A stretch of 39,369 nucleotides of DNA from Phycisphaerae bacterium (GCA_030593565.1 JAUVGW010000005.1:1-39369), one strand, 5' to 3'. Numbered from the stretch's first letter, positions 16,557 through 24,890 are shown. Program-made: numbers and translations. The notes: a model not told the origin generated them from the sequence alone.

Positions 16557-17459
16557 TTGGCTCAAACGAACGACGCCGACAGATTCCTGATCGAGGCCAT
16601 TCGAGGCGGCGATCAACGCGCCTGGCACCAGTTGATCGAGCGCTATCAGGGCCGATTGCTGGCCTTCGCCCGAAGCCGCCTGCGCGGCGTCGGTGACGCG
16701 GAAGATGCCCTCCAGGAAACCCTGATGGGTTTCGTGACAAGCCTGAAGCATTTCGACGAAAATCGCCCGCTCGAGACTTATCTGTTCGCGATTCTCCGCT
16801 ACAAGATCGGCGAAGTCCTTACGAAGAGGCAGCGCCATCCCGAATACACCGAGGGCTTCGACATCGACGACGACTCGCCGGGGCTCGTCGAGCCGTCCGT
16901 CTCCGAGACGCCCAGCCGGCTCGCGGCCGAGCACGAACGGACGGAGCGACAAGCCGACGTCGTAGCGACGATCCTCCGCCGGCTGATCGAGGAACTCCGC
17001 GACCGGGGCAAGCTCGAAGACTTGCAGGTCATCGAGCTGTTGTTCTATGTCGGGCTCCGCAACAAGGATGCCGCCGAGCGCCTCGGCCGTGACGAGAAGG
17101 CCGTCGCCGGCGTGAAGTTTCGGGCGCTCGGGCGACTTCGCGAGTTCGTCGACGAGTTGCAGGCCGACGACCGCGGCCTCCTCGATGATCAGCAGGTATC
17201 GAGCGAAGCCACGATCGCCCGCGTCTGGCGCGGCAGGCGACTGAGTTGCCTGAAACGCAGCACGATTGGCTCCTACCTGTTGGGCGTTCTCGAAGAACCT
17301 TGGTTGAGCTATACGGCGTTCCACCTCGATGCCGTCAAGTGCCTGATGTGCCGGGCCAATCTCGAGGACCTTTCCGCCGAGACGGAGCAGGCGCCCGAGG
17401 TCGATGTCACCGAGCGGATGTTCCAATCCAGCGTCGGTTTCCTGTCATATCGAGGCTGA
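16557..17459 (+). CDS. ECF-like RNA polymerase sigma factor with C-terminal Cys-motif extension
   Basis: The frame opens at 16470, but TTG 16557, with GAGGG nine bases upstream, fits the start of sigma region 2 better and gives 300 residues. Region 2: FLIEAIRGGDQRAWHQLIER through DAEDALQETLMGFV to RPLETYLFAILRYKIGEVL. Region 4 is the helix-turn-helix RNKDAAERLGRDEKAVAGVK. No sigma region 1 or 3 is seen, as in ECF factors, but the protein is much longer than a normal ECF sigma (about 180-200). The extra C-terminus holds GSYLLGVLEEPWLSY, then FHLDAVKCLMCRANLEDL, with a His-x5-Cys-x2-Cys arrangement like the zinc site of anti-sigma factors. It may be a built-in regulatory domain. It lies behind the two kinases on the same strand. 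Confidence 0.87.
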   Translation: MAQTNDADRFLIEAIRGGDQRAWHQLIERYQGRLLAFARSRLRGVGDAEDALQETLMGFVTSLKHFDENRPLETYLFAILRYKIGEVLTKRQRHPEYTEGFDIDDDSPGLVEPSVSETPSRLAAEHERTERQADVVATILRRLIEELRDRGKLEDLQVIELLFYVGLRNKDAAERLGRDEKAVAGVKFRALGRLREFVDELQADDRGLLDDQQVSSEATIARVWRGRRLSCLKRSTIGSYLLGVLEEPWLSYTAFHLDAVKCLMCRANLEDLSAETEQAPEVDVTERMFQSSVGFLSYRG

Positions 17460-17693
17460 GAAGGCCCAAGGTTGCGCCCCGCGCGGATGTCCATTTTCGG
17501 ACCAAGCGGCCGGAATCGCGTGAAAGGGCGGCCCGCAGCTCGTTCCTATATCCACGACAGTCACATGCCGCCACGCCGCGGATTGTCGTAACTACAGCCC
17601 ACGACGCTCCTGGGCGAAATACATTCAAGGCGGAGTGAACGCCGCTACGAAACGACCTGCCCGGCGGCTTAACGTGGCGATTCGTGCCACGGT

Positions 17694-17723
17694 TTGACAG
17701 CCGGCGGCACGATCTGGGATGAT
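17694..17723 (+). promoter_or_regulatory. Possible promoter of the 757-residue protein gene
   Basis: A perfect TTGACA (17694-17699), an 18-base spacer and GATGAT (17718-17723); GATAAT at 17721-17726 is a better -10 box but at 21 bases. The start codon is about 80 bases on. If the nearby sigma factor recognises a different promoter, this could be misleading. Confidence 0.3.
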
Positions 17724-17733
17724 AATCCGATAA

Positions 17734-17757
17734 TCCCGCAAGCAATATGCTGCGGGA
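17734..17757 (+). promoter_or_regulatory. Leader hairpin before the 757-residue protein gene
   Basis: TCCCGC (17734-17739) pairs with GCGGGA (17752-17757) and AGCA (17741-17744) with TGCT (17748-17751), leaving one bulged A and a 3-base loop. It would sit near the 5' end of the transcript predicted from 17694-17723. A role in mRNA stability or control is possible; no known riboswitch was recognised. Confidence 0.3.
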
Positions 17758-17802
17758 CTCGCCCAGTCGGAGGTGGTGGGGCTCAGTCAGGAGGATGGAA
17801 AC

Positions 17803-20076
17803 GTGGCGTATTCAGATTCGCCCGGAATCCCGTACATCGCACTGATCATCGCTGCTGTCGCGCTGACCGCGACTGCTGCGCGCCTCGACGCCACGAACGG
17901 TACGGCGGTCTGTGTTGTCGCCAACATTGCCGGGCCGAACGTCGATTCGTCCGCGCAGGGCGAACTGCCGCCGAAGCAGTCCGATGCCGAAAAGTCGTCC
18001 GATGATGATGCCGCTGAAAACGGTGGCAGTGCTGCCACGGTGGACGAGCCGTCGAGCGGCCAGGCCGCCTCCCAACCGTCGACGACGCCATCAACGGAAC
18101 CAGCAACAGCGGACGAGGAAGACGATGAATCCGACGCGCCGCGAGTCGAGGTCTATATTCCCTCCGTCACGGCGCTGATCGACGCGGCGAAACGGTCACA
18201 CACCGCCGAGATCGGCCGGGCGGTGTCTGGGATGGTGACGTTGCCGACCGACGAATCGGACGAAGACCTGGATTTCGACGCCGTCCTGGAGCTGATTGAA
18301 CAAATCGGCAATTGGCCCGACACCTCGGTCGTCCTGACGACGTACACCATGGATCGGGACGGCCGTTCGCGCTGGGCGCTTCGAGTCGATTGGCCGCTGG
18401 CCGAGCTTCGAAAACGGATCGACACACTACTCGCGCTCGATGCTACGGGCAAACTCCTCAAAGACATCACGGTGGAAGACGGCCCGGATGGAACCGCGCG
18501 CCTGGAAGCACCGGACCTGATCCTCGCCATCCTCCGAGGCGACGGCGATGGTTCGCTTGTCGCTTCGACGGCCGACCTGAAACCGCCCGAAGCCGTCTTC
18601 GGCAAGAAGCAAGAAACGACACAGCCTTCCAAAAAGAAGCCCTCACTCCTGTATTGCCGCCTGGATCTTGCCGCCGAGGAGGAAGGCAGCGATTCTCCGT
18701 TTGCCGGATTCTCGGTGGTCAAGGACATCCGGTACGCCGTGACGCTCCGAAAGAACGGCCAATGGAACGAGAAATTCGCCGTCCGCTGGCATCCTATCCT
18801 CGGGATCGCGATCAAGGCGACCTTGGGCAAGCTGGACACACCGTTTGATTGTCCCCGAGATGCCTATGTGGCGGCGGCCTTTAATGTCGGATTCGGTGAG
18901 AGCATCGCTGACAGCCTCACCGGTCTCCCTCCCGGCACGATTGGTGGACGCGCGAGCAACGAGGCCGCGGTCGCCGTCGTGCCCGGCACGGGTTTTCTGC
19001 CGCTACCCGACACCTTCTTCCAGTTCTACACACGAAGCAAAGAGCGCATCGTCAAGAAAATCCGCACGTTCATCGAGGAAGACCGGAAAGAGCGCGAGGA
19101 AGAAGACCGCGGCCTCGCCTGGCATGAGGAAGACATCGACGGCCGCGTCGTCTTCTGGCACGATCCGTCCGCCGACGGCCCCACCGGGATCATGCCCGTC
19201 ACCTACCGAACCGTGATATTCTTCGATGAGCCCGACGACGCGGATAAGTCGGACCGCATACGCCTGATCGTTGCCCAAACATCCACCTGGGCGGACGACG
19301 CCGTTCACAATTGGGACGCATTGATGAAATCGCGCAAGTCGCGGATTGCCATTCCGAGCAGAAAGAAGGCGCACTGGCAGGCGAGGATCAGTTGGCGACA
19401 CATCTACAAGCTGGCCCAACCGTATCTGGCCTTGCTCGCCGGCATGTCAGACGATGCAACGCTGCCGCCCGACGCGGAGGAGCTGGACCATGCATTGCCG
19501 GATTCCGTCATTGACGTTCGCGTTCAGTTTGGCGGGGTCCAGGTTCGCCATGTCGGCCCGATCCCGTTTGGTGCGGCTTACGTGCCGATTGTCATGATTG
19601 CCTCGCTTACAGCCGCCAACGATTGGTCGTCCGAGTCAGGTCGCGAGCGCATCGCCTGTCGACACCTTCGCGTGCTGCACCACCATGCCAAGCTGTTCAA
19701 GAAGGACTACGGCCGCTGGCCCGCCACGGTCGCCGAACTCGACGGATACGTCGATTTCGACACTCATCGGTATCTGCTGAGGCTGCGTCCACAGCACAAG
19801 GGCATTGCCGCCGGGTTGATCTCCAAGCTGACCGGCGAGAAAGACGAACCCGTGGATGAAGAGGGCGAGATCGTGATCGACGACTCGCTGTACGTCATCG
19901 ACTGGTCCCCGAGCGAGTGGAAATTGCGATTCCGGGATGATGAATTCAAACAATACCTAACCATCTACATCGATGCGGACGGTGAAATCCACCGTGAGCC
20001 TAAACAGGGAGAAAAAAGGGGGCAGGCTACTTTATCACCAGAGTCATCGCCCTATTCAAGGGGCAAGCCAAGATAA
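17803..20076 (+). CDS. Large envelope protein of unknown function
   Basis: Start is GTG 17803, with AGGAGG eight bases upstream; the frame is open from 17773 without such a signal. The 757-residue protein has one N-terminal hydrophobic segment (residues about 8-30, signal peptide or anchor), an acidic Ser/Glu/Asp/Pro-rich linker to about residue 110, and a long soluble part. A basic-acidic helical stretch lies near 415-435 (KKIRTFIEEDRKEREEEDRG). Near residue 630, ACRHLRVLHHHAKLFKKDYG then RWPATVAEL resembles the YG-RWP-EL pattern common in large secreted planctomycete proteins. No catalytic motif recognised. The last 20 or so codons and the TAA stop come from a palindromic element (20008-20100), so the original C-terminus may be lost. 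Confidence 0.78.
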   Translation: MAYSDSPGIPYIALIIAAVALTATAARLDATNGTAVCVVANIAGPNVDSSAQGELPPKQSDAEKSSDDDAAENGGSAATVDEPSSGQAASQPSTTPSTEPATADEEDDESDAPRVEVYIPSVTALIDAAKRSHTAEIGRAVSGMVTLPTDESDEDLDFDAVLELIEQIGNWPDTSVVLTTYTMDRDGRSRWALRVDWPLAELRKRIDTLLALDATGKLLKDITVEDGPDGTARLEAPDLILAILRGDGDGSLVASTADLKPPEAVFGKKQETTQPSKKKPSLLYCRLDLAAEEEGSDSPFAGFSVVKDIRYAVTLRKNGQWNEKFAVRWHPILGIAIKATLGKLDTPFDCPRDAYVAAAFNVGFGESIADSLTGLPPGTIGGRASNEAAVAVVPGTGFLPLPDTFFQFYTRSKERIVKKIRTFIEEDRKEREEEDRGLAWHEEDIDGRVVFWHDPSADGPTGIMPVTYRTVIFFDEPDDADKSDRIRLIVAQTSTWADDAVHNWDALMKSRKSRIAIPSRKKAHWQARISWRHIYKLAQPYLALLAGMSDDATLPPDAEELDHALPDSVIDVRVQFGGVQVRHVGPIPFGAAYVPIVMIASLTAANDWSSESGRERIACRHLRVLHHHAKLFKKDYGRWPATVAELDGYVDFDTHRYLLRLRPQHKGIAAGLISKLTGEKDEPVDEEGEIVIDDSLYVIDWSPSEWKLRFRDDEFKQYLTIYIDADGEIHREPKQGEKRGQATLSPESSPYSRGKPR

Positions 20077-20100
20077 AGTAGCCTGACCCCTTTTTTCTCC
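20008..20100. repeat. 93-base REP/MITE-like inverted repeat
   Basis: Two 28-base arms (20008-20035 and 20073-20100) are inverted copies with a single mismatch. They begin GGAGAAAAAAGGGG and continue to GGCTACTTTAT, around a 37-base centre. The form resembles REP-type elements mobilised by IS200-like tyrosine transposases, though no transposase is in the window. The right arm holds the TAA stop of the upstream gene (20074-20076) and ends directly before the AAGGAG ribosome binding site of the next gene. Confidence 0.85.
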
Positions 20101-20113
20101 AAGGAGCCTGAAC

Positions 20114-22030
20114 ATGCAGCGAATCATTCCATTCCTGATTGCGGTACTGTTTCTGACGTCGACGTCCGCGCAGGTTGCCTATGCCGACCGCGGCCTGGGC
20201 GACGAGAAAAAGGACAAGACGAAGCTCGCCGAGGACAAGGCCGAGTCTGGTGACGACAAAGAAAAACCAAAGGCAAAGCCCAGCCCGATCAAGAAGCTCG
20301 TCGAGGTGAAACTCGATCGGTTCCTGGTGTCGGCCAAGGCGATCAATCTGCCGTTGCCCGGCAAGACGCGGACAGTTCGAGAACTGATCGAACGGTTCGA
20401 GAAGCACGCCGAAGACGAGGAAGTCGGCGCGATCCTACTGAACCTCGACGGCCTCGCCTTGGCGCTGCCCGACGTCGAGGAACTACGCGCAGGCGTAGCC
20501 GACTTTCAGAAAGCGGACAAGAAGGTCTTCGCCTATCTCAACGGCGGCGGCCCGATGGGATATCTGCTGGCGTGCCAGGCCGACGAGATCGCCGTCGCCC
20601 CAACGGGCGGCCTGGTGATACCGGGCATCGGACGACTGTTCCCGTTCATGCGGGGCATGTACCAGATGCGTGGCATCGAGTACGACGTCATCACTGCCGG
20701 GCGGTTCAAGTATCCCGGTTTCGTCAATCGGCGGGAACCGAACAAGTACTTCGTCCAGGAGTTCGGCGAGATTCTCGACGACTGGTACGAGGACTACGTC
20801 AAGTTCATCGCCGAGGGGCGCGACATGCCGATCGAGAAGGCCAAGGAGGCCATCGACATCGCCTTGTTCGACGCGCAACGGGCGAAGAACCGGGACCTCG
20901 TCGACGTCATCGCCTATTACGAAGACTACCGCGACCGTGTCGTGCGACGCCACAAGTTCAAGAAGGCTCGCGACGACGACTCGGATTTCGCGAACATCAC
21001 CTCCTTCACCGACCTGCTCAACGCCATCCAGAAGCAGATGAAGGAGGCTCAGAAGGACTATGCCGAGGTCGGTCCGAAGATCGCCGTCATCCATGCCCGT
21101 GGACCGATCATCGACGTGAACATGGGGGCGTCATTCGCCAACCAACTCATTATGCGCGATCAGTTCGTCAAGACGATCGATCAGGTTCGGAAGAACAAGA
21201 CGATCCGCGCGGTCGTGCTGCACATCGACAGTCCCGGCGGGTCCGGCTATGCCTCTGACGTTATCTGGCAGAAGCTCCGTGAGCTGGACGAGGAGAAGCC
21301 GCTCGTCGTCAGCATGGGCACGGTTGCCGGTTCTGGCGGCTACTACATCGCGTGCCCCGGCCGGCTGATCTTCGCCCAGCCGACGACGATCACGGGATCC
21401 ATCGGCGTCATCACGATGATTCCCAATCAAGCCTCGGCAATCAACAGGCGGGACATCAACTTGTACGAAATGAAACGCGGCGCAAGGTCCTTGTTTGCCT
21501 CCGGTCATCGCGGCATGTTGCCCGAAGACCGCGCCTTCTTGCAGAAGTACATCCTCGACTTCTACGAGATTTTCCTCGATCGCGTCGCCGCCACGCGGAA
21601 GATGCCCAAGGACGAAATCCGAAAAATCGCCGGCGGTCGCATCTACACGGGTCGTCAGGCGCTCGAGATCGGTCTGGTGGATCGCCTCGGCGGTCTGAAA
21701 GATGCCGTGGCGGCCGTGCGCGAAATGGTGGATATCCCCGCCAGTGCCGAGATCAAGCTGGTTCACTATCCCCGGCCTGTCTCGATCGGTGAACTCGTTG
21801 GTGACTTCGCCGGGTTGGGCATGTCGATGGAGATGCTGATGCAGGCGCAATCGCAGGCGCCCCGGATCTCGTTCGACAATCAGCTTCGCTTCTTCGCACA
21901 GTCACCCAAGCCGCTGTGCTGGATGGCCCTGCCGGAGGCACACCTGCTGATGAATCCGCCTGTAGCCCAGCCATCGGCCGCCGATCTCCTCGGCCTGCCG
22001 CAGATGTCGCCAACGTTGCCGCTACGTTGA
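20114..22030 (+). CDS. sppA: Signal peptide peptidase SppA-type serine protease (S49)
   Basis: Membrane-associated protease expected to degrade cleaved signal peptides. Start ATG 20114 with AAGGAG seven bases upstream. Residues 1-24 form a signal peptide or anchor, then a Lys/Asp-rich linker. The 638-residue length and two S49-type halves match the long E. coli-type SppA. Lys199 in AGRFKYPGF occupies the place of the catalytic Lys in the N-terminal half, and Ser407 in GTVAGSGGYYIA is the nucleophile in the C-terminal half, close to the E. coli positions (209 and 409). SPGGSGYASD and TTITGSIGVI are further family motifs. The C-terminal 60 residues are a separate tail. It lies immediately behind the REP-like element. 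Confidence 0.92.
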   Translation: MQRIIPFLIAVLFLTSTSAQVAYADRGLGDEKKDKTKLAEDKAESGDDKEKPKAKPSPIKKLVEVKLDRFLVSAKAINLPLPGKTRTVRELIERFEKHAEDEEVGAILLNLDGLALALPDVEELRAGVADFQKADKKVFAYLNGGGPMGYLLACQADEIAVAPTGGLVIPGIGRLFPFMRGMYQMRGIEYDVITAGRFKYPGFVNRREPNKYFVQEFGEILDDWYEDYVKFIAEGRDMPIEKAKEAIDIALFDAQRAKNRDLVDVIAYYEDYRDRVVRRHKFKKARDDDSDFANITSFTDLLNAIQKQMKEAQKDYAEVGPKIAVIHARGPIIDVNMGASFANQLIMRDQFVKTIDQVRKNKTIRAVVLHIDSPGGSGYASDVIWQKLRELDEEKPLVVSMGTVAGSGGYYIACPGRLIFAQPTTITGSIGVITMIPNQASAINRRDINLYEMKRGARSLFASGHRGMLPEDRAFLQKYILDFYEIFLDRVAATRKMPKDEIRKIAGGRIYTGRQALEIGLVDRLGGLKDAVAAVREMVDIPASAEIKLVHYPRPVSIGELVGDFAGLGMSMEMLMQAQSQAPRISFDNQLRFFAQSPKPLCWMALPEAHLLMNPPVAQPSAADLLGLPQMSPTLPLR

Positions 22031-22041
22031 CAACGTTGATT

Positions 22042-22112
22042 CAGAGCCGGGGCGTGTCGCCAACAGAGCCGGGGCGTGTCGCTCCGGACCGGTTCGGCAC
22101 GAGCCGGCTCTG
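22042..22112. repeat. CAGAGCCGG palindrome, copy c, with duplicated left arm
   Basis: CAGAGCCGGGGCGTGTCGCC occurs at 22042-22061, and the arm ACAGAGCCGGGGCGTGTCGC is repeated at once (22063-22082), followed by the usual right half ending in GAGCCGGCTCTG. The doubled arm suggests slippage or nested insertion. It lies in the 174-base sppA-mreC spacer. Confidence 0.75.
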
Positions 22113-22204
22113 ATTCGGGGCGCGTCGCCATCTGCCGGGGCCGAGGACGGGCAGGCTCGCTACAATTCGCTATTCGCCATTCGCTATTCCGTTATCATAC
22201 GCCC

Positions 22205-23179
22205 ATGCCTTGGCATCGACACAAGCCCAGCAAGCGCGCCGTCTTCGTCAGCCTGATGCTGCTGGCCGCCGCATCCCTGTTTCTGCTGCCCGCGAGATGG
22301 AGCAACAGCCTTAAACACGCGGGGCAGTTTCTCGTCCCATTCGAGCACCCGGCGTACCGGATCGCACAAGGCGCCGCGGCATCGGTCTCCGATCTCGATC
22401 CCGCCCAAAACGACGACACCATCGAGCGCGACGCCCTCCGGCACCGGCTTACCTCGCAGAACCTCGTCGCACAGGCGCTCCGCGACGAAAACGCCAGACT
22501 CCGATCGGCCGGTCGTCTGGTAGGCAACGACGCCTCGGGGCTGCCCGTTCCGATCCTTCCCGCCAAGATCGTCGCCCGCGACATCATCGCCTCCCGAGAC
22601 TCCATCCTCGTCGCGCGCGGCTCGTCACGCGGCGTCCGGCACAAGGACTGGGTGGCCTCCCGCTTCTTCGTCGATCGTGGACAGATCCACGGCGTCACGA
22701 CAGGCCAGGCCGTCCTCGCCAGCGAGTGCCTTCTCGGGCATATCGAGCAGGTCAGCCCCTACATGGCGCGCGTCCAGCTTCTTACCGATGTCGCATGTCC
22801 CAGGATCGAAGTCCGCATCGGCAGCCTGACGGATAACACCGACCCTACATTCGTCGACTACCCGTGCAGCCTCCGCGGCCTCGGCTCCGGTCGTATGACC
22901 ATCGAGGACGTCCCCTGCCGATACGTGCAGGGGTTCGAACACGACGAAGCGGATCAGGTCAATCGCACTATTCGCGTCGGCGACCTCGTCCTCAGCGCGC
23001 CGGGCCAACTCGGCCTTCCCGAGCCCCTCGTGATCGGCAAGATCGCCGAGTTCATCGAGGACCCGCGGAAACGGCTCGTCGTCGACCTTGTCATCGAGCC
23101 GGCCGTGTCGATCGACCAACTGCGTGAAGTCTTGATCATCCCGCTCATTCCCCTCGACCACCTGCCGACGCCGGAATAG
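22205..23179 (+). CDS. mreC: MreC-like rod-shape protein
   Basis: MreC is a periplasmic scaffold of the elongasome, linking MreB and MreD to peptidoglycan synthases. Start ATG 22205 is chosen because it directly precedes a basic stretch and one membrane span (residues about 13-30); the frame is open from 22076 through a palindrome, which is unlikely to be coding. No clear ribosome binding site. Residues about 75-105 form a short coiled coil (DALRHRLTSQNLVAQALRDE). The rest is a beta-rich MreC-type core: PAKIVARDI, then GSSRGVRHKDWV, TGQAVLASECLLGHIEQV, YMARVQLLTD, and IRVGDLVLSAP further on. Length 324. No mreB or mreD adjoins it, which is unusual since these are often clustered. Confidence 0.8.
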   Translation: MPWHRHKPSKRAVFVSLMLLAAASLFLLPARWSNSLKHAGQFLVPFEHPAYRIAQGAAASVSDLDPAQNDDTIERDALRHRLTSQNLVAQALRDENARLRSAGRLVGNDASGLPVPILPAKIVARDIIASRDSILVARGSSRGVRHKDWVASRFFVDRGQIHGVTTGQAVLASECLLGHIEQVSPYMARVQLLTDVACPRIEVRIGSLTDNTDPTFVDYPCSLRGLGSGRMTIEDVPCRYVQGFEHDEADQVNRTIRVGDLVLSAPGQLGLPEPLVIGKIAEFIEDPRKRLVVDLVIEPAVSIDQLREVLIIPLIPLDHLPTPE

Positions 23180-23181
23180 AC

Positions 23182-23262
23182 GTAGCGTCGGCCCCCCGTG
23201 GCCGACGGATGCGCGGTCGAGCCCCTCAGTACTTCACGTCGGCCACGGGGGGCCGACGCTAC
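23182..23262. repeat. GTAGCGTCGGCC palindrome, copy A
   Basis: GTAGCGTCGGCCCCCCGTGG at the left is the near-exact inverse of CCACGGGGGGCCGACGCTAC at the right. Copy B at 36001-36081 is the same element in the opposite orientation, including the central TCAGTACTTCACGTCGGCC (TTAGTACTTCACGTCGGCC there). It starts two bases after the mreC stop. Confidence 0.85.
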
Positions 23263-23369
23263 CTTCGATGTCTCAGCCCGTCGAATCTGCCACGGACCTC
23301 CCTCCAGATCTTCCGAACAAAACACGCTGTCGGATTCCGCCGGACTTGATAGAATCCCGCGATCAAACG

Positions 23370-24200
23370 ATGAAAAGACAATCGAAACAAACCCGTGACG
23401 CCCACGCCGACGACGTAGACACGCTCCGCCGCAAGGCACGAGTGCAACGCCGAGGGTTCAGCCTGCTCCACTGCGATCAGGAAATGGTCATTGTGGACAA
23501 GCCGGCCGGCGCTTGGCTCGATGCCAAGTTCGATGACCAGCCGAGTATCGTTGATTACCTTGTCAAGAACGGCGCCATCGCAGAGGGCGACCAGTTGTGG
23601 CCGGCTTATCCTCCTGATCCCGAAGGCAGCGGCCTCGTCGTCTTGGCTCGAACGACGGATTCCGCCCGACGCCTCCAAGCCCGCCTCGCCGACGGGTCCC
23701 TCGACATCCGCTACCACGCCATCGTCCGCGGCCCGGTCGCACACGAAGCCGGCACGATCGATCGCCCTATCGGCCTGCGCCAAGATGCCGGCCTTCCACA
23801 GATCGACGAAGACGGCGGCTCGCGGGCCGTCACTGAATGGCGAGTCCTCGACAGCTACGTCGGGTTCGCCCTGCTGGAATGTCGCCCCCGCACGCCGGTC
23901 GGCGCGCAAATCCGCCTCCACCTCGAAGCCGCCGGCATCCCACTCGCCGTCGACGCCACCTACGGCGGCGCAACCCAACTCATGTTGTCGTCCTTCAAGG
24001 CAAACTACCGCCGAAGCCGAAAACACGCTGAACGCCCCCTCATCCAGCGCCTTTCCCTCCATGCCGCCACCGTCGTCCTGGACGATGACGCCACGGGTAA
24101 ACACCTGCGATTCGAGGCATCCCCGCCGAAGGATTTCCGCGCCGCAGTCGCGCAACTCGCAAAATACGGCCGCATCCCCCCGCCGCTCGGCGCGACATAG
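23370..24200 (+). CDS. Divergent RluA-type pseudouridine synthase
   Basis: RluA/RluD enzymes turn uridine into pseudouridine in rRNA or tRNA. The start is uncertain: the first ATG (23268) lies beside a palindrome, while ATG 23370 begins a basic stretch and gives 276 residues. EMVIVDKPAGAWLDAKF matches the conserved N-terminal motif. The active-site motif, normally HRLDxxTSG, reads YPPDPEGSG: the catalytic Asp (residue 84) remains but His, Arg and Leu are gone. The later motif RTHQIRVHL appears as QIRLHLEAAGIPLAVDATYG. No S4 domain is present. It may be an active but divergent enzyme, or one with a changed RNA target. Confidence 0.8.
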   Translation: MKRQSKQTRDAHADDVDTLRRKARVQRRGFSLLHCDQEMVIVDKPAGAWLDAKFDDQPSIVDYLVKNGAIAEGDQLWPAYPPDPEGSGLVVLARTTDSARRLQARLADGSLDIRYHAIVRGPVAHEAGTIDRPIGLRQDAGLPQIDEDGGSRAVTEWRVLDSYVGFALLECRPRTPVGAQIRLHLEAAGIPLAVDATYGGATQLMLSSFKANYRRSRKHAERPLIQRLSLHAATVVLDDDATGKHLRFEASPPKDFRAAVAQLAKYGRIPPPLGAT

Positions 24201-24592
24201 CCCTGTTGCCAACCACACACGCCTCGCCACCGCAAAACCGGTTATCGGCGCCAATATAGCTGACACTCCGCTGCCGCATTTGGGTTGCGAACTCCTGGTT
24301 TGCTGCTCGATGGTATAGCGGTTTGTCTGCTTTCGTAGCGGCCGACGCCCCTGTCGGCCAGCGGAAACCGTTAGTCTTCAGCGTCCGACACTGGGGTCGG
24401 ACGCTACGGTCGCCCTGAATCTGCTCTATCTTCGTGCAAGACAAATCAGACCGTATCGAGGAACCCGTTACAGCCCGCCCGTGATGGTCACGTCCGATTA
24501 GACCAACTCCACAAGTTCCTGGCCGCATCGAACGGATAGACATCACGCCCCGCCGCCGCCGAACCGATTAGCCAACGTATGGAGGTTGATCC
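24201..24592. other. 392-base spacer with a GTAGCG palindrome
   Basis: No gene was seen. The spacer holds the palindrome at 24335-24407. The remaining sequence shows no promoter or hairpin that I can support. GGAGG at 24581-24585 is the ribosome binding site of the small gene that follows. Confidence 0.55.
24335..24407. repeat. GTAGCG double-hairpin palindrome, copy B
   Basis: GTAGCGGCCGACGCCCCTGT at the left and GGGTCGGACGCTAC at the right. Read on the other strand it matches copy A (4261-4332) in both hairpins, while the central bases differ, so the paired parts are what is conserved. Confidence 0.8.
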
Positions 24593-24838
24593 ATGAGCGC
24601 CCAGACCAAATCTAAATGGTGGTATCTCACGCTGGCCGTCTTGGGTTTCTTGTGCGGAGTCCTCGGATTCCGATTCTTGGCCCCCCGGCCGACCGAGCGC
24701 GCCGTATGGCAGATCCCCAAATCTGATTCCCCCCACCCCAAGGAATACCAACACCTTCGCAAGGAACGCGAACAATACTACGCCGAGGTCGGACATCCTC
24801 GACACGACCTGGATGACACGGCCGAGTCCACCCCATAA
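24593..24838 (+). CDS. Small single-span membrane protein of unknown function
   Basis: An 81-residue frame with a good ribosome binding site (GGAGG, seven bases before ATG 24593). Residues 9-29 form one membrane span (WWYLTLAVLGFLCGVLGFRF); the rest is hydrophilic and charged, ending HDLDDTAESTP. No family recognised. The ribosome binding site and clear membrane topology support a real gene; its isolated position and short length argue for caution. Confidence 0.6.
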   Translation: MSAQTKSKWWYLTLAVLGFLCGVLGFRFLAPRPTERAVWQIPKSDSPHPKEYQHLRKEREQYYAEVGHPRHDLDDTAESTP

Positions 24839-24858
24839 AACAGCCCGCCCGGGTCTGC

Positions 24859-24890
24859 GAGCCGGCTCGTCTCGAGCCGGCCTTCCTGCC
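24859..24890. repeat. GAGCCGGCTCGTCTCGAGCC repeat, copy b
   Basis: Differs from the copy at 1316-1347 only in two T-to-C changes in the tail. The core GAGCCGGCTC is self-complementary. Confidence 0.65.

Larger units (their letters stand above)
17460..17802. other. 343-base spacer upstream of the large envelope protein
   Basis: No gene was seen. It contains a short stem CGTGGC/GCCACG (17673-17691), a promoter-like pair (17694-17723) and a leader hairpin (17734-17757). It separates the sigma gene from the following gene, which therefore probably has its own promoter. Confidence 0.5.

Noticed and set aside
16536-17426. Minus-strand frame of 296 codons opposite the sigma gene
   Set aside because: The plus strand encodes clear sigma regions 2 and 4; the minus frame is a mirror of their codon pattern.
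23259-24266. Minus-strand frame of 335 codons opposite the pseudouridine synthase
   Set aside because: No domain is visible, and it begins and ends outside the true gene at arbitrary points; the plus-strand motifs are convincing.
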